Shown here: piece by piece, positions 16,121 through 24,009 of the stretch
Layout: every line of letters begins with the position of its first letter
How positions within the stretch are numbered: the stretch's first letter is position 1
DNA from: Cronobacter muytjensii ATCC 51329
GTDB taxonomy: Bacteria; Pseudomonadota; Gammaproteobacteria; Enterobacterales; Enterobacteriaceae
Assembly: GCF_001277195.1 (NCBI RefSeq)
Contig: NZ_CP012268.1
Span: forward strand, 1,922,001 to 1,986,000
Direction: 5' to 3'
Length of the DNA stretch: 64,000 nucleotides
Notes under the pieces: generated by a model
Databases searched by the model: none
The model's input: the letters and a program-made list of their open reading frames with translations, nothing else
Told to the model about the DNA's origin: nothing
Program-made: the position numbers and the translations under genes

Positions 16121-18061
16121 TCAGAATGTCGTCCAGCCCTCGTCCGTTACGGGCGCGCGCGGCCTCACTGTCGCCGCGGGTGCGACCGGACGCGCCGCGA
16201 AGCCCACTACAGGGCGTGTTGGTGCGGTTCGCGCGTCGAGACGGAACGCGCCGACCAGCCCGCGCAGGCGCGCCGCCTGAGCTTCAAGATCGCCTGCGGC
16301 ATTTGACGAGGCGCTCACCAGCGCGGCGTTCTGCTGCGTAGTGGCGTCGAGCGCGCTCACCGCGCGGGAGATCTGCTCAATGCCACGGCTCTGCTCCTGC
16401 GAGGCGGAAGCGATTTCTTCCATGATATCGTTTACGCGCGTGACGGAGTGCACCACTTCATCCATCGTCTCACCGGCCCGGGCCGCCAGCGTGCTGCCGG
16501 TTTTAATACGGTTCACCGACTCATCAATCAACGCCGCGATATCCTTCGCCGCCTGCGCGCTGCGTTGCGAGAGGCTACGCACTTCGGCGGCCACCACCGC
16601 AAAACCACGGCCATGTTCGCCCGCGCGCGCCGCTTCCACCGCCGCGTTCAGCGCCAGAATATTGGTCTGGAAAGAAATACTGTTTATCACCTCGGTAATG
16701 TCGGCGATTTTGCGCGAACTGGCGGAGATATCCTGCATGGTCTGCACAACATCGCGCACCACGCCACCGCCGCGCCCGGCCGTCTGCGAGGCTGTGGCGG
16801 CGATCTGGCTGGCGTGGCGGGCGTTGTCGGCGTTATTTTTCACGGTCGCGGTGAGCTGCTCCATGCTGGCCGCCGTCTGCACGACGGCGCTGGACTGCTG
16901 CTCAGTACGCGCCGCCAGCGCGCTGTTGCCGGACGCGATATCGCCTGCCGTGTGGGTGAGCCGCCCGACGCTTGCGCGCAGCTCGCCGGTCATCTCACGC
17001 AGGCGTGCGTTCATACGGGCCATCGCGCCGGTGAGCTTGCCGAATTCATCATGGCGATCTGTTGCAATCTGCGCGCTCAGGTCGCCATCGGCGATACGCT
17101 CGGCGAGCGCGAGATTCATCATCAGCGGGCGCACAATCTGGCGAGTGATGGCCCAGGCCACGAAAACCCCTGTCACTATCGCCAGCGCGCCCAGGAGAAT
17201 GGCGAGCGTCGAAGAACCCGACGTCAGCGCGTCATTCTGCGCTTTGGTGAGCAAGACCATCTGTTTGATGGCGGCGCTGCTGCTATCGCCTGCGTTTTTC
17301 ACCGCGTTTTCAGCGCCTTTCAGCGCCTCCCAGGCAGTGTAATAGTCGCGGCTTAACGTCTGGTAGCGCACGGTGTCCTGCCAGAGTCCGGCGAACGGCG
17401 GCAGCAGTTCCGGCGACAGCCGGCTTACCAGCGCCTGATATTGCCCTTCCACCGCCTGAAAGCGGCTGGCGAGCGCCTGGTTCGCCTGTTCTGTGCCGCT
17501 AAAGCGCAGGGCCCAGGCGTCATCGCGCAGGCTGCTGATGGCGAACAGCAGATCGTAAATCGCGAAAGAGAGTTCGGTGTCGGCGACCGGGGTGCGGATA
17601 AGCTGGCTATAGCGCGCGGTATCGTCCTGGCCCGCCAGCGCGTCGAGCTGGCGGCGGATCTGGCCAAGCCTTCCGGTGGTGTCGCTCATCGTGGTGATGC
17701 CGCTCTGAAAGCTTCGCAGATAGCGATGGATATCATCAACGAGGACGCGCTCGCTGGCAGACCACGTCAGCGAGCGCGCCTCGCCGGTTCTGGCCAGCGC
17801 CTCGTCGACGTAGCGGCTCATCAGCACGCGAGCCTCGTCATCGCCGGTATAGAAATATTTCAGCCGGTTAATTTTGGCCTGAAAAACGCCGATATTGATA
17901 TCGTAGATAAGATTGCTTTTAACATTGACGTCGCGGATGGCCATAAAGCGCGCCGCGGAGAGCGCGGTCGCCAGCGCCACCAGCAGCAGCACCACGCCAA
18001 ATCCGACGGCGAGCTTGCGGGTTATGCGAACGTTGCGTAATCGGTTTACCAGTCCAGCCAT
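16121..18061 (-). CDS. Methyl-accepting chemotaxis protein with C-terminal xWxxF tail
   Basis: A 646-residue transmembrane chemoreceptor. The order is a first membrane segment (about 16-36), a large periplasmic ligand domain of about 240 residues, a second membrane segment (about 282-302), HAMP, methylation helices and the signalling hairpin (ISFQTNILALNAAVEAARAGEHGRGFAVVAAEVRSL). It ends in GWTTF after a flexible Pro/Ala linker, a variant of the NWETF pentapeptide that tethers CheR/CheB in high-abundance receptors. The start at 18061 follows AGGAGG; a longer frame from 18103 lacks a ribosome binding site and would begin at the predicted transcription start. A sigma-28 promoter precedes it, linking it to the flagellar regulon. 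The ligand is unknown. Confidence 0.92.
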   Translation of the reverse strand: MAGLVNRLRNVRITRKLAVGFGVVLLLVALATALSAARFMAIRDVNVKSNLIYDINIGVFQAKINRLKYFYTGDDEARVLMSRYVDEALARTGEARSLTWSASERVLVDDIHRYLRSFQSGITTMSDTTGRLGQIRRQLDALAGQDDTARYSQLIRTPVADTELSFAIYDLLFAISSLRDDAWALRFSGTEQANQALASRFQAVEGQYQALVSRLSPELLPPFAGLWQDTVRYQTLSRDYYTAWEALKGAENAVKNAGDSSSAAIKQMVLLTKAQNDALTSGSSTLAILLGALAIVTGVFVAWAITRQIVRPLMMNLALAERIADGDLSAQIATDRHDEFGKLTGAMARMNARLREMTGELRASVGRLTHTAGDIASGNSALAARTEQQSSAVVQTAASMEQLTATVKNNADNARHASQIAATASQTAGRGGGVVRDVVQTMQDISASSRKIADITEVINSISFQTNILALNAAVEAARAGEHGRGFAVVAAEVRSLSQRSAQAAKDIAALIDESVNRIKTGSTLAARAGETMDEVVHSVTRVNDIMEEIASASQEQSRGIEQISRAVSALDATTQQNAALVSASSNAAGDLEAQAARLRGLVGAFRLDARTAPTRPVVGFAARPVAPAATVRPRAPVTDEGWTTF

Positions 18062-18109
18062 CCTGCCTCCTGTTTTACGATAATCGGGCTCCCGGAGAGC
18101 CACAGGAGG

Positions 18110-18136
18110 TTATCGGCAAGGACGGCAGTTTTTTTA
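18110..18136 (-). promoter_or_regulatory. Sigma-28 (FliA) promoter of the first chemoreceptor gene
   Basis: On the minus strand TAAAAAAA, an 11-base spacer and GCCGATAA match the FliA consensus TAAAGTTT-N11-GCCGATAA: perfect in the -10 element and in the TAAA core of the -35. The predicted start lies about 40 bases before the ATG. Confidence 0.75.
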
Positions 18137-18271
18137 GCAAAAAGAAGAAATTATCGGCAATAAAAATGGCCTTTTATCCGAAAGCCTCGCGGGAAGCTGT
18201 CGTGACAAAGGCCATTACGCGGCGCGCATAATTCATTCCAGTAGCGCAGCCGGATACCGCGTCGGTAGCGG

Positions 18272-18451
18272 TTAGCGCGGGCGGTGCAGGCCCGGGTCGA
18301 TGTTGCCGAAGTCAAGGCCATAGAGGTGTCCATAAGGGATAAAGGATTCGAGCATCAGTGCTCGCGCCTCGGGCGGTTGCGGCGTGAGCCAGGCGCTGAG
18401 CATGCGGCGAAGGCGCGAGCGCGCCGCATGACGCTGTGCGGGGGTATGCAT
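18272..18451 (-). CDS. Small 59-residue protein of unknown function
   Basis: Translation gives 59 residues beginning MHTPAQRHAARSRLRRML and ending IDPGLHRPR. The N-terminal half is strongly basic (Arg, His), and the rest holds a hydrophobic-aromatic stretch (LMLESFIPYGHLYGLDFG). No membrane segment or signal peptide is evident. Support for a real gene is a full AGGAGG eight bases before the ATG and an otherwise unexplained gap between the regulator and chemoreceptor genes on the same strand. It is not recognised. It could be co-transcribed with the McbR-like gene 110 bases upstream unless the hairpin at 18536 terminates that transcript. Confidence 0.6.
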   Translation of the reverse strand: MHTPAQRHAARSRLRRMLSAWLTPQPPEARALMLESFIPYGHLYGLDFGNIDPGLHRPR

Positions 18452-18535
18452 GATAATCGCCTCCTCGGCGGGTGCGCAGGCGTTGTGCTGCCCTGTCAGT
18501 AAAGCGCCGGGGAGACGAAAAGGGAAATACGCATT

Positions 18536-18553
18536 CCGGCAATCGTTTGCCGG
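18536..18553 (-). terminator. Possible terminator of the McbR-like gene
   Basis: A 7-bp perfect stem CCGGCAA/TTGCCGG with a four-base loop lies just after the stop codon. The T tract is weak, so attenuation or RNA stabilisation is also possible. Confidence 0.45.
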
Positions 18554-18561
18554 GGCGCGTC

Positions 18562-19221
18562 TTAGCCGAAATACTGTTTTTTAAGGATGGCCGCGCCGTC
18601 GTTAATCGCTTTGTGCACCGCACGCACGCAGGCTTCACCGTCGCCCGCCTCCAGCGCCGCCAGCAAATCGTCGTAATTATGATGTCCGCGCACAAAATCT
18701 TCCGACTGCGGATAGAGATAGTTAAAGCACGGGCCGATGCGCATCCAGAGCTGTTCTATCAGCGCCACCAGCGTCGGCATTTCGGCCCAGCTGTAAATCT
18801 GAAAACGAAACGCGCGGTTGGCCTGCAACGCCTGCTCAACATTGCCGGCAAGTTTGGCGTCGCGGAACGCGTCGCACAGTTCGCGCAGGTGCTCCATACG
18901 GGCGGGCGTGATATGCGCTGCCGCCGCCTCAACGGCCATGCCTTCGAGATTTTTGCGGATCTTTGTGACTTCGTCGTAACGCGCTTCGCTAATTTCCGGC
19001 ACCAGAAACGCCTGGGCCGGGGTGGCGTTCAGCGCGCCAGAGGACACCAGACGCAGCAGCGCTTCACGTACCGGCGTGATGCTGATCCCCAGTTGATCGG
19101 CGATTTCCTTCGTGACCAGACGCGCGCCAGGACGCAGGCTGCCGACGATAAGGGCGTTTTTCAATCTCACTTCCACTTGCATGGTTAAACTCAGGCGTTG
19201 CGCTTTTTCCAGATCCAGCAT
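18562..19221 (-). CDS. mcbR: GntR-family regulator of the FCD group, McbR-like
   Basis: A 219-residue transcription factor with an N-terminal winged helix (LGISITPVREALLRLVSSGAL near residues 45-65) and a C-terminal FCD effector domain. It resembles E. coli McbR (YncC) closely, sharing LSLTMQVE, RPGARLVTK and TPAQAFLVPE at equivalent places. In E. coli McbR represses the biofilm-related gene mcbA. Here the gene is divergent from a peptide-type ABC operon, with paired inverted repeats between them, so local control of that operon and of itself is likely. FCD domains usually bind small carboxylates, often with a metal ion. AGGAA precedes the ATG. Confidence 0.85.
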   Translation of the reverse strand: MLDLEKAQRLSLTMQVEVRLKNALIVGSLRPGARLVTKEIADQLGISITPVREALLRLVSSGALNATPAQAFLVPEISEARYDEVTKIRKNLEGMAVEAAAAHITPARMEHLRELCDAFRDAKLAGNVEQALQANRAFRFQIYSWAEMPTLVALIEQLWMRIGPCFNYLYPQSEDFVRGHHNYDDLLAALEAGDGEACVRAVHKAINDGAAILKKQYFG

Positions 19222-19293
19222 GTTTATTTCCTGTCGTAAAAAATTTACTTTGTATTAGCAGGCGCTTAACTGACGTCTCATTATCCTGACCAG

Positions 19294-19321
19294 AGGATAT
19301 ATGTTATATCCTTGATAACAT
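19294..19321. promoter_or_regulatory. Two overlapping inverted repeats, probable McbR-like operator
   Basis: A 19-bp perfect repeat (AGGATATA, spacer TGT, TATATCCT; 19294-19312) overlaps a second (ATGTTAT at 19301-19307 and ATAACAT at 19315-19321, seven-base spacer). They lie 73-105 bases from the divergent regulator and binding-protein starts. Confidence 0.65.
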
Positions 19322-19398
19322 GGCTTTAGGGGTCAGGAAAACCCAAAATAATCAAAACTTTCACTGACCAGTACGACAACCATTAAGGTATTGACCTA

Positions 19399-20892
19399 AT
19401 GAAACGACTGTCCCGTAAGCTTCTCTCTCTTTCTGTGGCGCTCTCATTATTCGCTCCGCTCAGTCAGGCCAGCTCGCTGACTATCGCGCAGCCGACTTCC
19501 GCCACCGCCATGGATCCCGGCTTTCTGAAAGAAGCCGCGACCCTGGTGGATAACGTTTTCGATACGCTGGTGCTGCGCGACGCGCAGATGCAACTCAAAC
19601 CCGGCCTCGCCACCCACTGGGAGGCCGTTAACGACACCACATGGCAGTTCGATCTGCGCAAGGATGTGAAATTTACCAACGGCGAGCCGGTGAATGCCGC
19701 CGCGGTGAAATTCTCTATCGACCGCATTCTTGACCCGGCTAACCACGCCCCCACCATTTCGTATATTCGCACCATTAAATCGGTTGAGGCGGTCGGCGAC
19801 TATCAGGTGCGCATTCACACCAACGGCCCGGACCCGCTCCTGCCTACCCGCATGAGCCGTTATCCGGCCTATATCGTGCCGCCTGGTTATGTAAGTAAAG
19901 TCGGTGCTGCGGAATTTGCACGAAAACCTGTCGGAAGTGGTGCTTATATCGTCAAAACCTTTATTCCTGACGAGCGCGTTGTGATGGAGGCCAACCCGAA
20001 CTACTGGCGCGGCAAACCGGCCATTGACGAAGTGACCTGGCGCCCCATTCCGGAAGCGACCGCGCGCATCACCGCGCTGCTGACCGGCGAAGCGCAACTG
20101 GTCGAAGGCGTACCGGCGGATCTCGCGCCGCTGGTGAAAAGCAAGCCGGGCGTCAGGCTTGAGCAGGTTAAAGGCGGCGGGCTGACCATTTACCTCGGCA
20201 TTAAAAATAACCAGCCGCCGCTGAACGACGCGCGCGTGCGTCAGGCGCTGTCGCTGGCGCTGAACCGCGACGCCTATACCCAGTCGCTGCTGCATGGTTT
20301 CGGCACGCCGACCGGCACGCTCGCGGGCCCGAAAGATTATGGCTACAAAGCGATTGCCGCCCCGAAACAGGATCTGGCGAAAGCCAAAGCGTTGCTGAAA
20401 GAAGCAGGCTTTGCTGACGGCTTTACGCTGAAATTCCAGGCGCCGCGACGCTATATCGCCAGCGCCGATGTGGGCCAGGCGATTGTGCAGGATCTCGCCG
20501 CAATCGGCGTGAAGGCGCAGCTTGAAGTGCCGGAGTGGTCGGTCTATACCCAGCAGGTGGCCTCAGGCAAGCAGGTGCCGCTCTATATGCTCGGCTGGGG
20601 CTCCACCCAGACGCTGGATGCCGATGCCGCGCTCTATCCGGTGCTGCACGCGGGCGAGCCGTACTCAACGGTAAGCGATCCGGCGCTGGATAAGCTCTTA
20701 AACGAGAGCCGCGCCACTGTGGACGCCGCGAAGCGCAAAGCGCTGCTGGAGCAAATCCAGGACCGCGTGGCCAGCGAACAGCCGCTCATCCCGCTCTACC
20801 GGGAAGATGCGATTTACGCCTCCAGTGACAACGTCACGTTTAAAGGGCGTGAAGACGCGCGCGTGTCGCTGTTCGACATGAGGGTGAAATGA
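19399..20892 (+). CDS. Peptide/opine-type ABC transporter substrate-binding protein
   Basis: A 497-residue periplasmic binding protein of family 5 (DppA/OppA type). The signal peptide ends near residue 24 (APLSQA). Family marks are AMDPGFLKEAATLVDNVFDTLV near the start, FTNGEPVNAAAVKFSIDRIL, and a late DPALDKLLNESRATVD segment. It leads an operon of two permeases, an M20-like protein and an ornithine-cyclodeaminase-family enzyme. The stop overlaps the next gene by four bases. The ligand is likely a peptide or a modified amino acid; the two enzyme genes suggest it is taken up for catabolism. Confidence 0.9.
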   Translation: MKRLSRKLLSLSVALSLFAPLSQASSLTIAQPTSATAMDPGFLKEAATLVDNVFDTLVLRDAQMQLKPGLATHWEAVNDTTWQFDLRKDVKFTNGEPVNAAAVKFSIDRILDPANHAPTISYIRTIKSVEAVGDYQVRIHTNGPDPLLPTRMSRYPAYIVPPGYVSKVGAAEFARKPVGSGAYIVKTFIPDERVVMEANPNYWRGKPAIDEVTWRPIPEATARITALLTGEAQLVEGVPADLAPLVKSKPGVRLEQVKGGGLTIYLGIKNNQPPLNDARVRQALSLALNRDAYTQSLLHGFGTPTGTLAGPKDYGYKAIAAPKQDLAKAKALLKEAGFADGFTLKFQAPRRYIASADVGQAIVQDLAAIGVKAQLEVPEWSVYTQQVASGKQVPLYMLGWGSTQTLDADAALYPVLHAGEPYSTVSDPALDKLLNESRATVDAAKRKALLEQIQDRVASEQPLIPLYREDAIYASSDNVTFKGREDARVSLFDMRVK

Positions 20893-21734
20893 TCTTCCCT
20901 GGCCGTTACGCATCCCGTTCACGTCGCCGTCCCCTGCCGGGGGACGGCCTTCTCGGCGGCGCGCTGCTGGCGATTCTCATCCTGGCCGCGCTGCTTTCTC
21001 CCTGGCTCCCTTTGCCCGACCCGCTGTTAAGCGATCTCACGGCGGTCTTTCAGTCGCCTGGCGCGAGCCACTGGCTGGGCGCCGACCAGCTGGGCCGCGA
21101 CCTGCTCGCGCGCATCCTGGCGGGCGCCCGGCTGTCGCTCTTTGTGGTGATCATCGCCGCCGTTATCGCCGCCACGATGGGCACGCTGATGGGCATGATG
21201 GCCGGTTACTTCGGCGGCTGGGTCGATGCGCTGATTATGCGGCTTATCGACATCCAGCTGGCCGTGCCGTTTATCCTGCTGATCCTGCTGGTGATGGCCC
21301 TCTTTGGCACTTCGCTTGCGAATATTATTGTGATTATGGGCGTGACAAGCTGGGCGATTTACGCCCGCGTGGCGCGCGCCAGAACGCTGGAAATTCGCGA
21401 GCTGGAGTATATCGAGGCCGCGAAAACCATGGGTTTTTCGCATCTGCGCATTATGCTGCGCCATATTTTACCGGCGCTCGCCACCCCGCTGCTGGTGCTG
21501 CTGACGCTCGATATTCCCCGGCTTATCGTGCTGGAGGCGTCGGTCGGGTTTCTCGGCATGGGCATTCAGCCGCCGACGCCGACGCTTGGCAATCTTATCG
21601 GCGAAGGCCGCGCCTATATGCTCCTTGCGCCCTGGCTGGTGGTCTGGCCCGGCTGCGCTATCGCGATGCTGGTGGTGGGCTGTAACCTGCTCGGCGATTA
21701 CTGGCTGCGCACCACGCAGGCGAGGGTTGAATAA
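20889..21734 (+). CDS. Peptide-type ABC transporter permease, DppC-like
   Basis: A 281-residue inner-membrane permease with about six helices. The N-terminal OppC-type region (GADQLGRDLLARILAGARLSLFVVI) and the EAA loop YIEAAKTMGFSHLRIMLRHILP identify the DppC/OppC subgroup. The gene overlaps the binding-protein gene (four bases) and the next permease gene (one base), so translation is coupled. DppC-type normally follows DppB-type in such operons; here the order is reversed. Confidence 0.9.
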   Translation: MIFPGRYASRSRRRPLPGDGLLGGALLAILILAALLSPWLPLPDPLLSDLTAVFQSPGASHWLGADQLGRDLLARILAGARLSLFVVIIAAVIAATMGTLMGMMAGYFGGWVDALIMRLIDIQLAVPFILLILLVMALFGTSLANIIVIMGVTSWAIYARVARARTLEIRELEYIEAAKTMGFSHLRIMLRHILPALATPLLVLLTLDIPRLIVLEASVGFLGMGIQPPTPTLGNLIGEGRAYMLLAPWLVVWPGCAIAMLVVGCNLLGDYWLRTTQARVE

Positions 21735-22648
21735 TGGCGCGCTATCTCATTTCACGGTTTTTCCAGGCGCTGCTGGTGATGTTCGGCGTTTCGCTGCTTA
21801 TCTTCTTCAGCCTGCATCTGACGGGCGATCCGGCGGCCGTCATGATGCCGCCCGGCGCGACCACGCAGGAGATCGCCGATTTCCGCCACGCGATGGGCTT
21901 TGACAGGCCCTTGCTTGCGCAATACGCCGATTACGCGGGCCATCTGCTGCGCGGCGACCTGGGCGATTCCCTGCGCTTTGGCCAGCCCGTCTCGACGCTG
22001 ATTGCCGAGCGGTTGCCCGCCACCGCGCTGCTCGCGCTCACCGCGCTTGCCTGGAGCACGCTTGCCGGGCTCGCGCTCGGGCTTATCAGTGCGCTGTGGC
22101 GCGACACGTTCTGGGATCTGCTGGCGCGTCTGGTGGCCTTCAGCGGTCAGGCGGTGCCGGTGTTCTGGCTGGGGCTTCTGATGATTTTATTCTTCAGCCT
22201 GCAACTGCGCTGGCTGCCCTCCGGCGGCTACGGCGAGCCGTTGCAGCTCATCATGCCTGCCGTCTGTCTTGGCGCCTACTACATGAGCGCGATGGCCCGT
22301 CTGGTGCGCGCCAGCCTGATTGACGTGCTGGACCAGGAGTATATCCGCACCGCGCGCGCCAAAGGGCTCAGCGCCTGGCGGGTGCTGGTGCGACACGGGC
22401 TTCGCAACGCGCTGATCCCGGTCGTGACGGTTCAGGGGATTTCGCTCGCCGCCCTGCTCGGCGGCGCGCTGGTCACCGAGATAATCTTCGCCTGGCCCGG
22501 CATTGGCCGCCTGGCGGTGCAGGCCATCCAGAATCGTGATTTTCCGCTGGTGCAGGGCGTGGTGTTGCTCGCCGCGCTCACATTCGTGGTCGTTAACCTG
22601 CTGATTGATTTGCTTTATCTGGTACTGAACCCGAGGATCCGTTTATGA
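21734..22648 (+). CDS. Peptide-type ABC transporter permease, DppB-like
   Basis: A 304-residue inner-membrane permease. The opening MARYLISRFFQALLVMFGVSLLIF and the loop EYIRTARAKGLSAWRVLVRHGLRNALIPVVT are typical of the DppB/OppB subgroup. It partners the preceding DppC-like subunit to form the translocation channel. The ATPase for the pair is not in this operon; the candidate is the double ATPase gene converging from 26597. The stop codon overlaps the M20-like gene by four bases. Confidence 0.9.
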   Translation: MARYLISRFFQALLVMFGVSLLIFFSLHLTGDPAAVMMPPGATTQEIADFRHAMGFDRPLLAQYADYAGHLLRGDLGDSLRFGQPVSTLIAERLPATALLALTALAWSTLAGLALGLISALWRDTFWDLLARLVAFSGQAVPVFWLGLLMILFFSLQLRWLPSGGYGEPLQLIMPAVCLGAYYMSAMARLVRASLIDVLDQEYIRTARAKGLSAWRVLVRHGLRNALIPVVTVQGISLAALLGGALVTEIIFAWPGIGRLAVQAIQNRDFPLVQGVVLLAALTFVVVNLLIDLLYLVLNPRIRL

Positions 22649-23991
22649 CCGTTCAGCCGCATGCCGACCTGGATGCGACCCTGGAGCTGCTCGCGTCGCT
22701 CACTGCATGGCAAAGCGTGGCGGATGAGCCGGACGAGCAGCGCTCGCTTGCCGCCTGGCTGGAGGCCTGGCTGGTGGACGCGCTGGACGCGCAGGTGATG
22801 CTGCCGGTGGCGCAGCAGCCCCCCGAACACCCGCCGCTGGTGCATGTGCGCGTCGATATCGGCGCGCCCGATACGCTGGTGCTCTACAACATGTATGACG
22901 TGATGCCCGCAGACAGAGAAGGCTGGCAGGTCGACCCGTTCACCGGAGGCATCCGTCGCTGGGCTGATAAAGGCGATGTGTTTATCTCGCGCGGCGCGGA
23001 AAACAACAAAGGCCCGCTCGCCGGGATGCTTACCGTGGTGCGCGAGCTGTGGCAGAGCGGCAGGCTCGCCACCAATCTGGAGATCCTGCTGGAGGGTGAA
23101 GAGGAGTGCGGCAGCGGCGCCTTGCGACGCTATCTCGCCCGCACGCCCTGCCCGGTATCGCCCGCGCTGGCGGTGCTTTTTCCGTCATTATGCGAATATG
23201 GCGGCGGCGCGCCGCGCCTCTACCTCGGCTTTACCGGCATGACGACAGGCCGTCTGCGCGTCGCGGGCGGCGACTGGGGCGGCCCACAGGCCGCCATTCA
23301 TGCCAGCAACGCGGCCTGGATTGCCAACCCCGCCTGGCGACTGGTGCAGGCGCTGGCCGCGATCGCGCCTGCCGGGCGCAACGGCGTGCTGGAAACGCTG
23401 CCGCTTGACGAGCGCGCCCTGCGCTGGCTCGACGAACTGGCGCCGCAGTTCAGCATCAAGGATGAACTGACGATGCGTAAAAGCCAGCGGCTGACTGTCG
23501 ACGGCGACAGCCGCGAAGCGCTGGCGTTTTTACTCGGCAGCGCGGTGCTCAATCTCAGCGAGATCCGCACCTCACCGCTGCCGGGGCGCGGCATTATTCC
23601 CCCGCTCGCCTGCGCCGAATTTGCCCTGCGCACGCCGCCTGGCAGCTCGCCCTCAAGGCTGCTGGATGCCATGCGCGCGCAGCTTTCCATGCAGGAGATA
23701 AGCGGCGCGGAACTGATGGTGGATGACAGCTACCCGGGCCGCCGCTTTTCCGATGACGATCCGGGCGTGCTGGAGTTGTTAAACAGCTATCACCAGCAGC
23801 AGGCCCGGCCGCAAATCTGGCCCTGGGCACCCGGCTGCGCCCCGGCGTATGCGTTCGCGCCCGTCGCTCCGGCGTTTCTTATCGGCGGGCTCGGCTATGG
23901 CGGCAACGCGCATGGGGTGAATGAATTTGTCACCCTGCGCGGGCTGTCGCGCTTTACCCAATCGCTTCGCGACTGGCTGCTCTCATTCTGA
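22645..23991 (+). CDS. M20-family metallopeptidase homologue with altered metal-site residues
   Basis: A 448-residue cytoplasmic protein with the M20 fold (carboxypeptidase G2/carnosinase type). The Glu cluster EGEEECGS near 150-157 and the late metal-binding His in NAHGVNEF are kept. Two normally invariant ligands appear changed: the usual GHYDV reads NMYDV at 82-86 (His to Met at 83), and the usual DDKG reads NNKG at 120-123 (bridging Asp to Asn). If the alignment by motif is right, dinuclear zinc hydrolysis would be impaired or different. Its place after the uptake genes suggests processing or binding of the imported compound. Confidence 0.8.
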   Translation: MTVQPHADLDATLELLASLTAWQSVADEPDEQRSLAAWLEAWLVDALDAQVMLPVAQQPPEHPPLVHVRVDIGAPDTLVLYNMYDVMPADREGWQVDPFTGGIRRWADKGDVFISRGAENNKGPLAGMLTVVRELWQSGRLATNLEILLEGEEECGSGALRRYLARTPCPVSPALAVLFPSLCEYGGGAPRLYLGFTGMTTGRLRVAGGDWGGPQAAIHASNAAWIANPAWRLVQALAAIAPAGRNGVLETLPLDERALRWLDELAPQFSIKDELTMRKSQRLTVDGDSREALAFLLGSAVLNLSEIRTSPLPGRGIIPPLACAEFALRTPPGSSPSRLLDAMRAQLSMQEISGAELMVDDSYPGRRFSDDDPGVLELLNSYHQQQARPQIWPWAPGCAPAYAFAPVAPAFLIGGLGYGGNAHGVNEFVTLRGLSRFTQSLRDWLLSF

Positions 23992-24009
23992 TGGATTCAG
24001 GAGGATTTC

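Noticed and set aside
16341..17342. A 333-codon plus-strand frame opposite the first chemoreceptor
   Set aside because: It covers the conserved signalling domain in antisense; Ser/Arg-rich composition is typical of shadows of chemoreceptor genes.
20889..22648. Reversed permease order taken as a sign of a broken transporter
   Set aside because: Both permease genes are full-length with normal motifs and coupled overlaps; the order alone is no defect.
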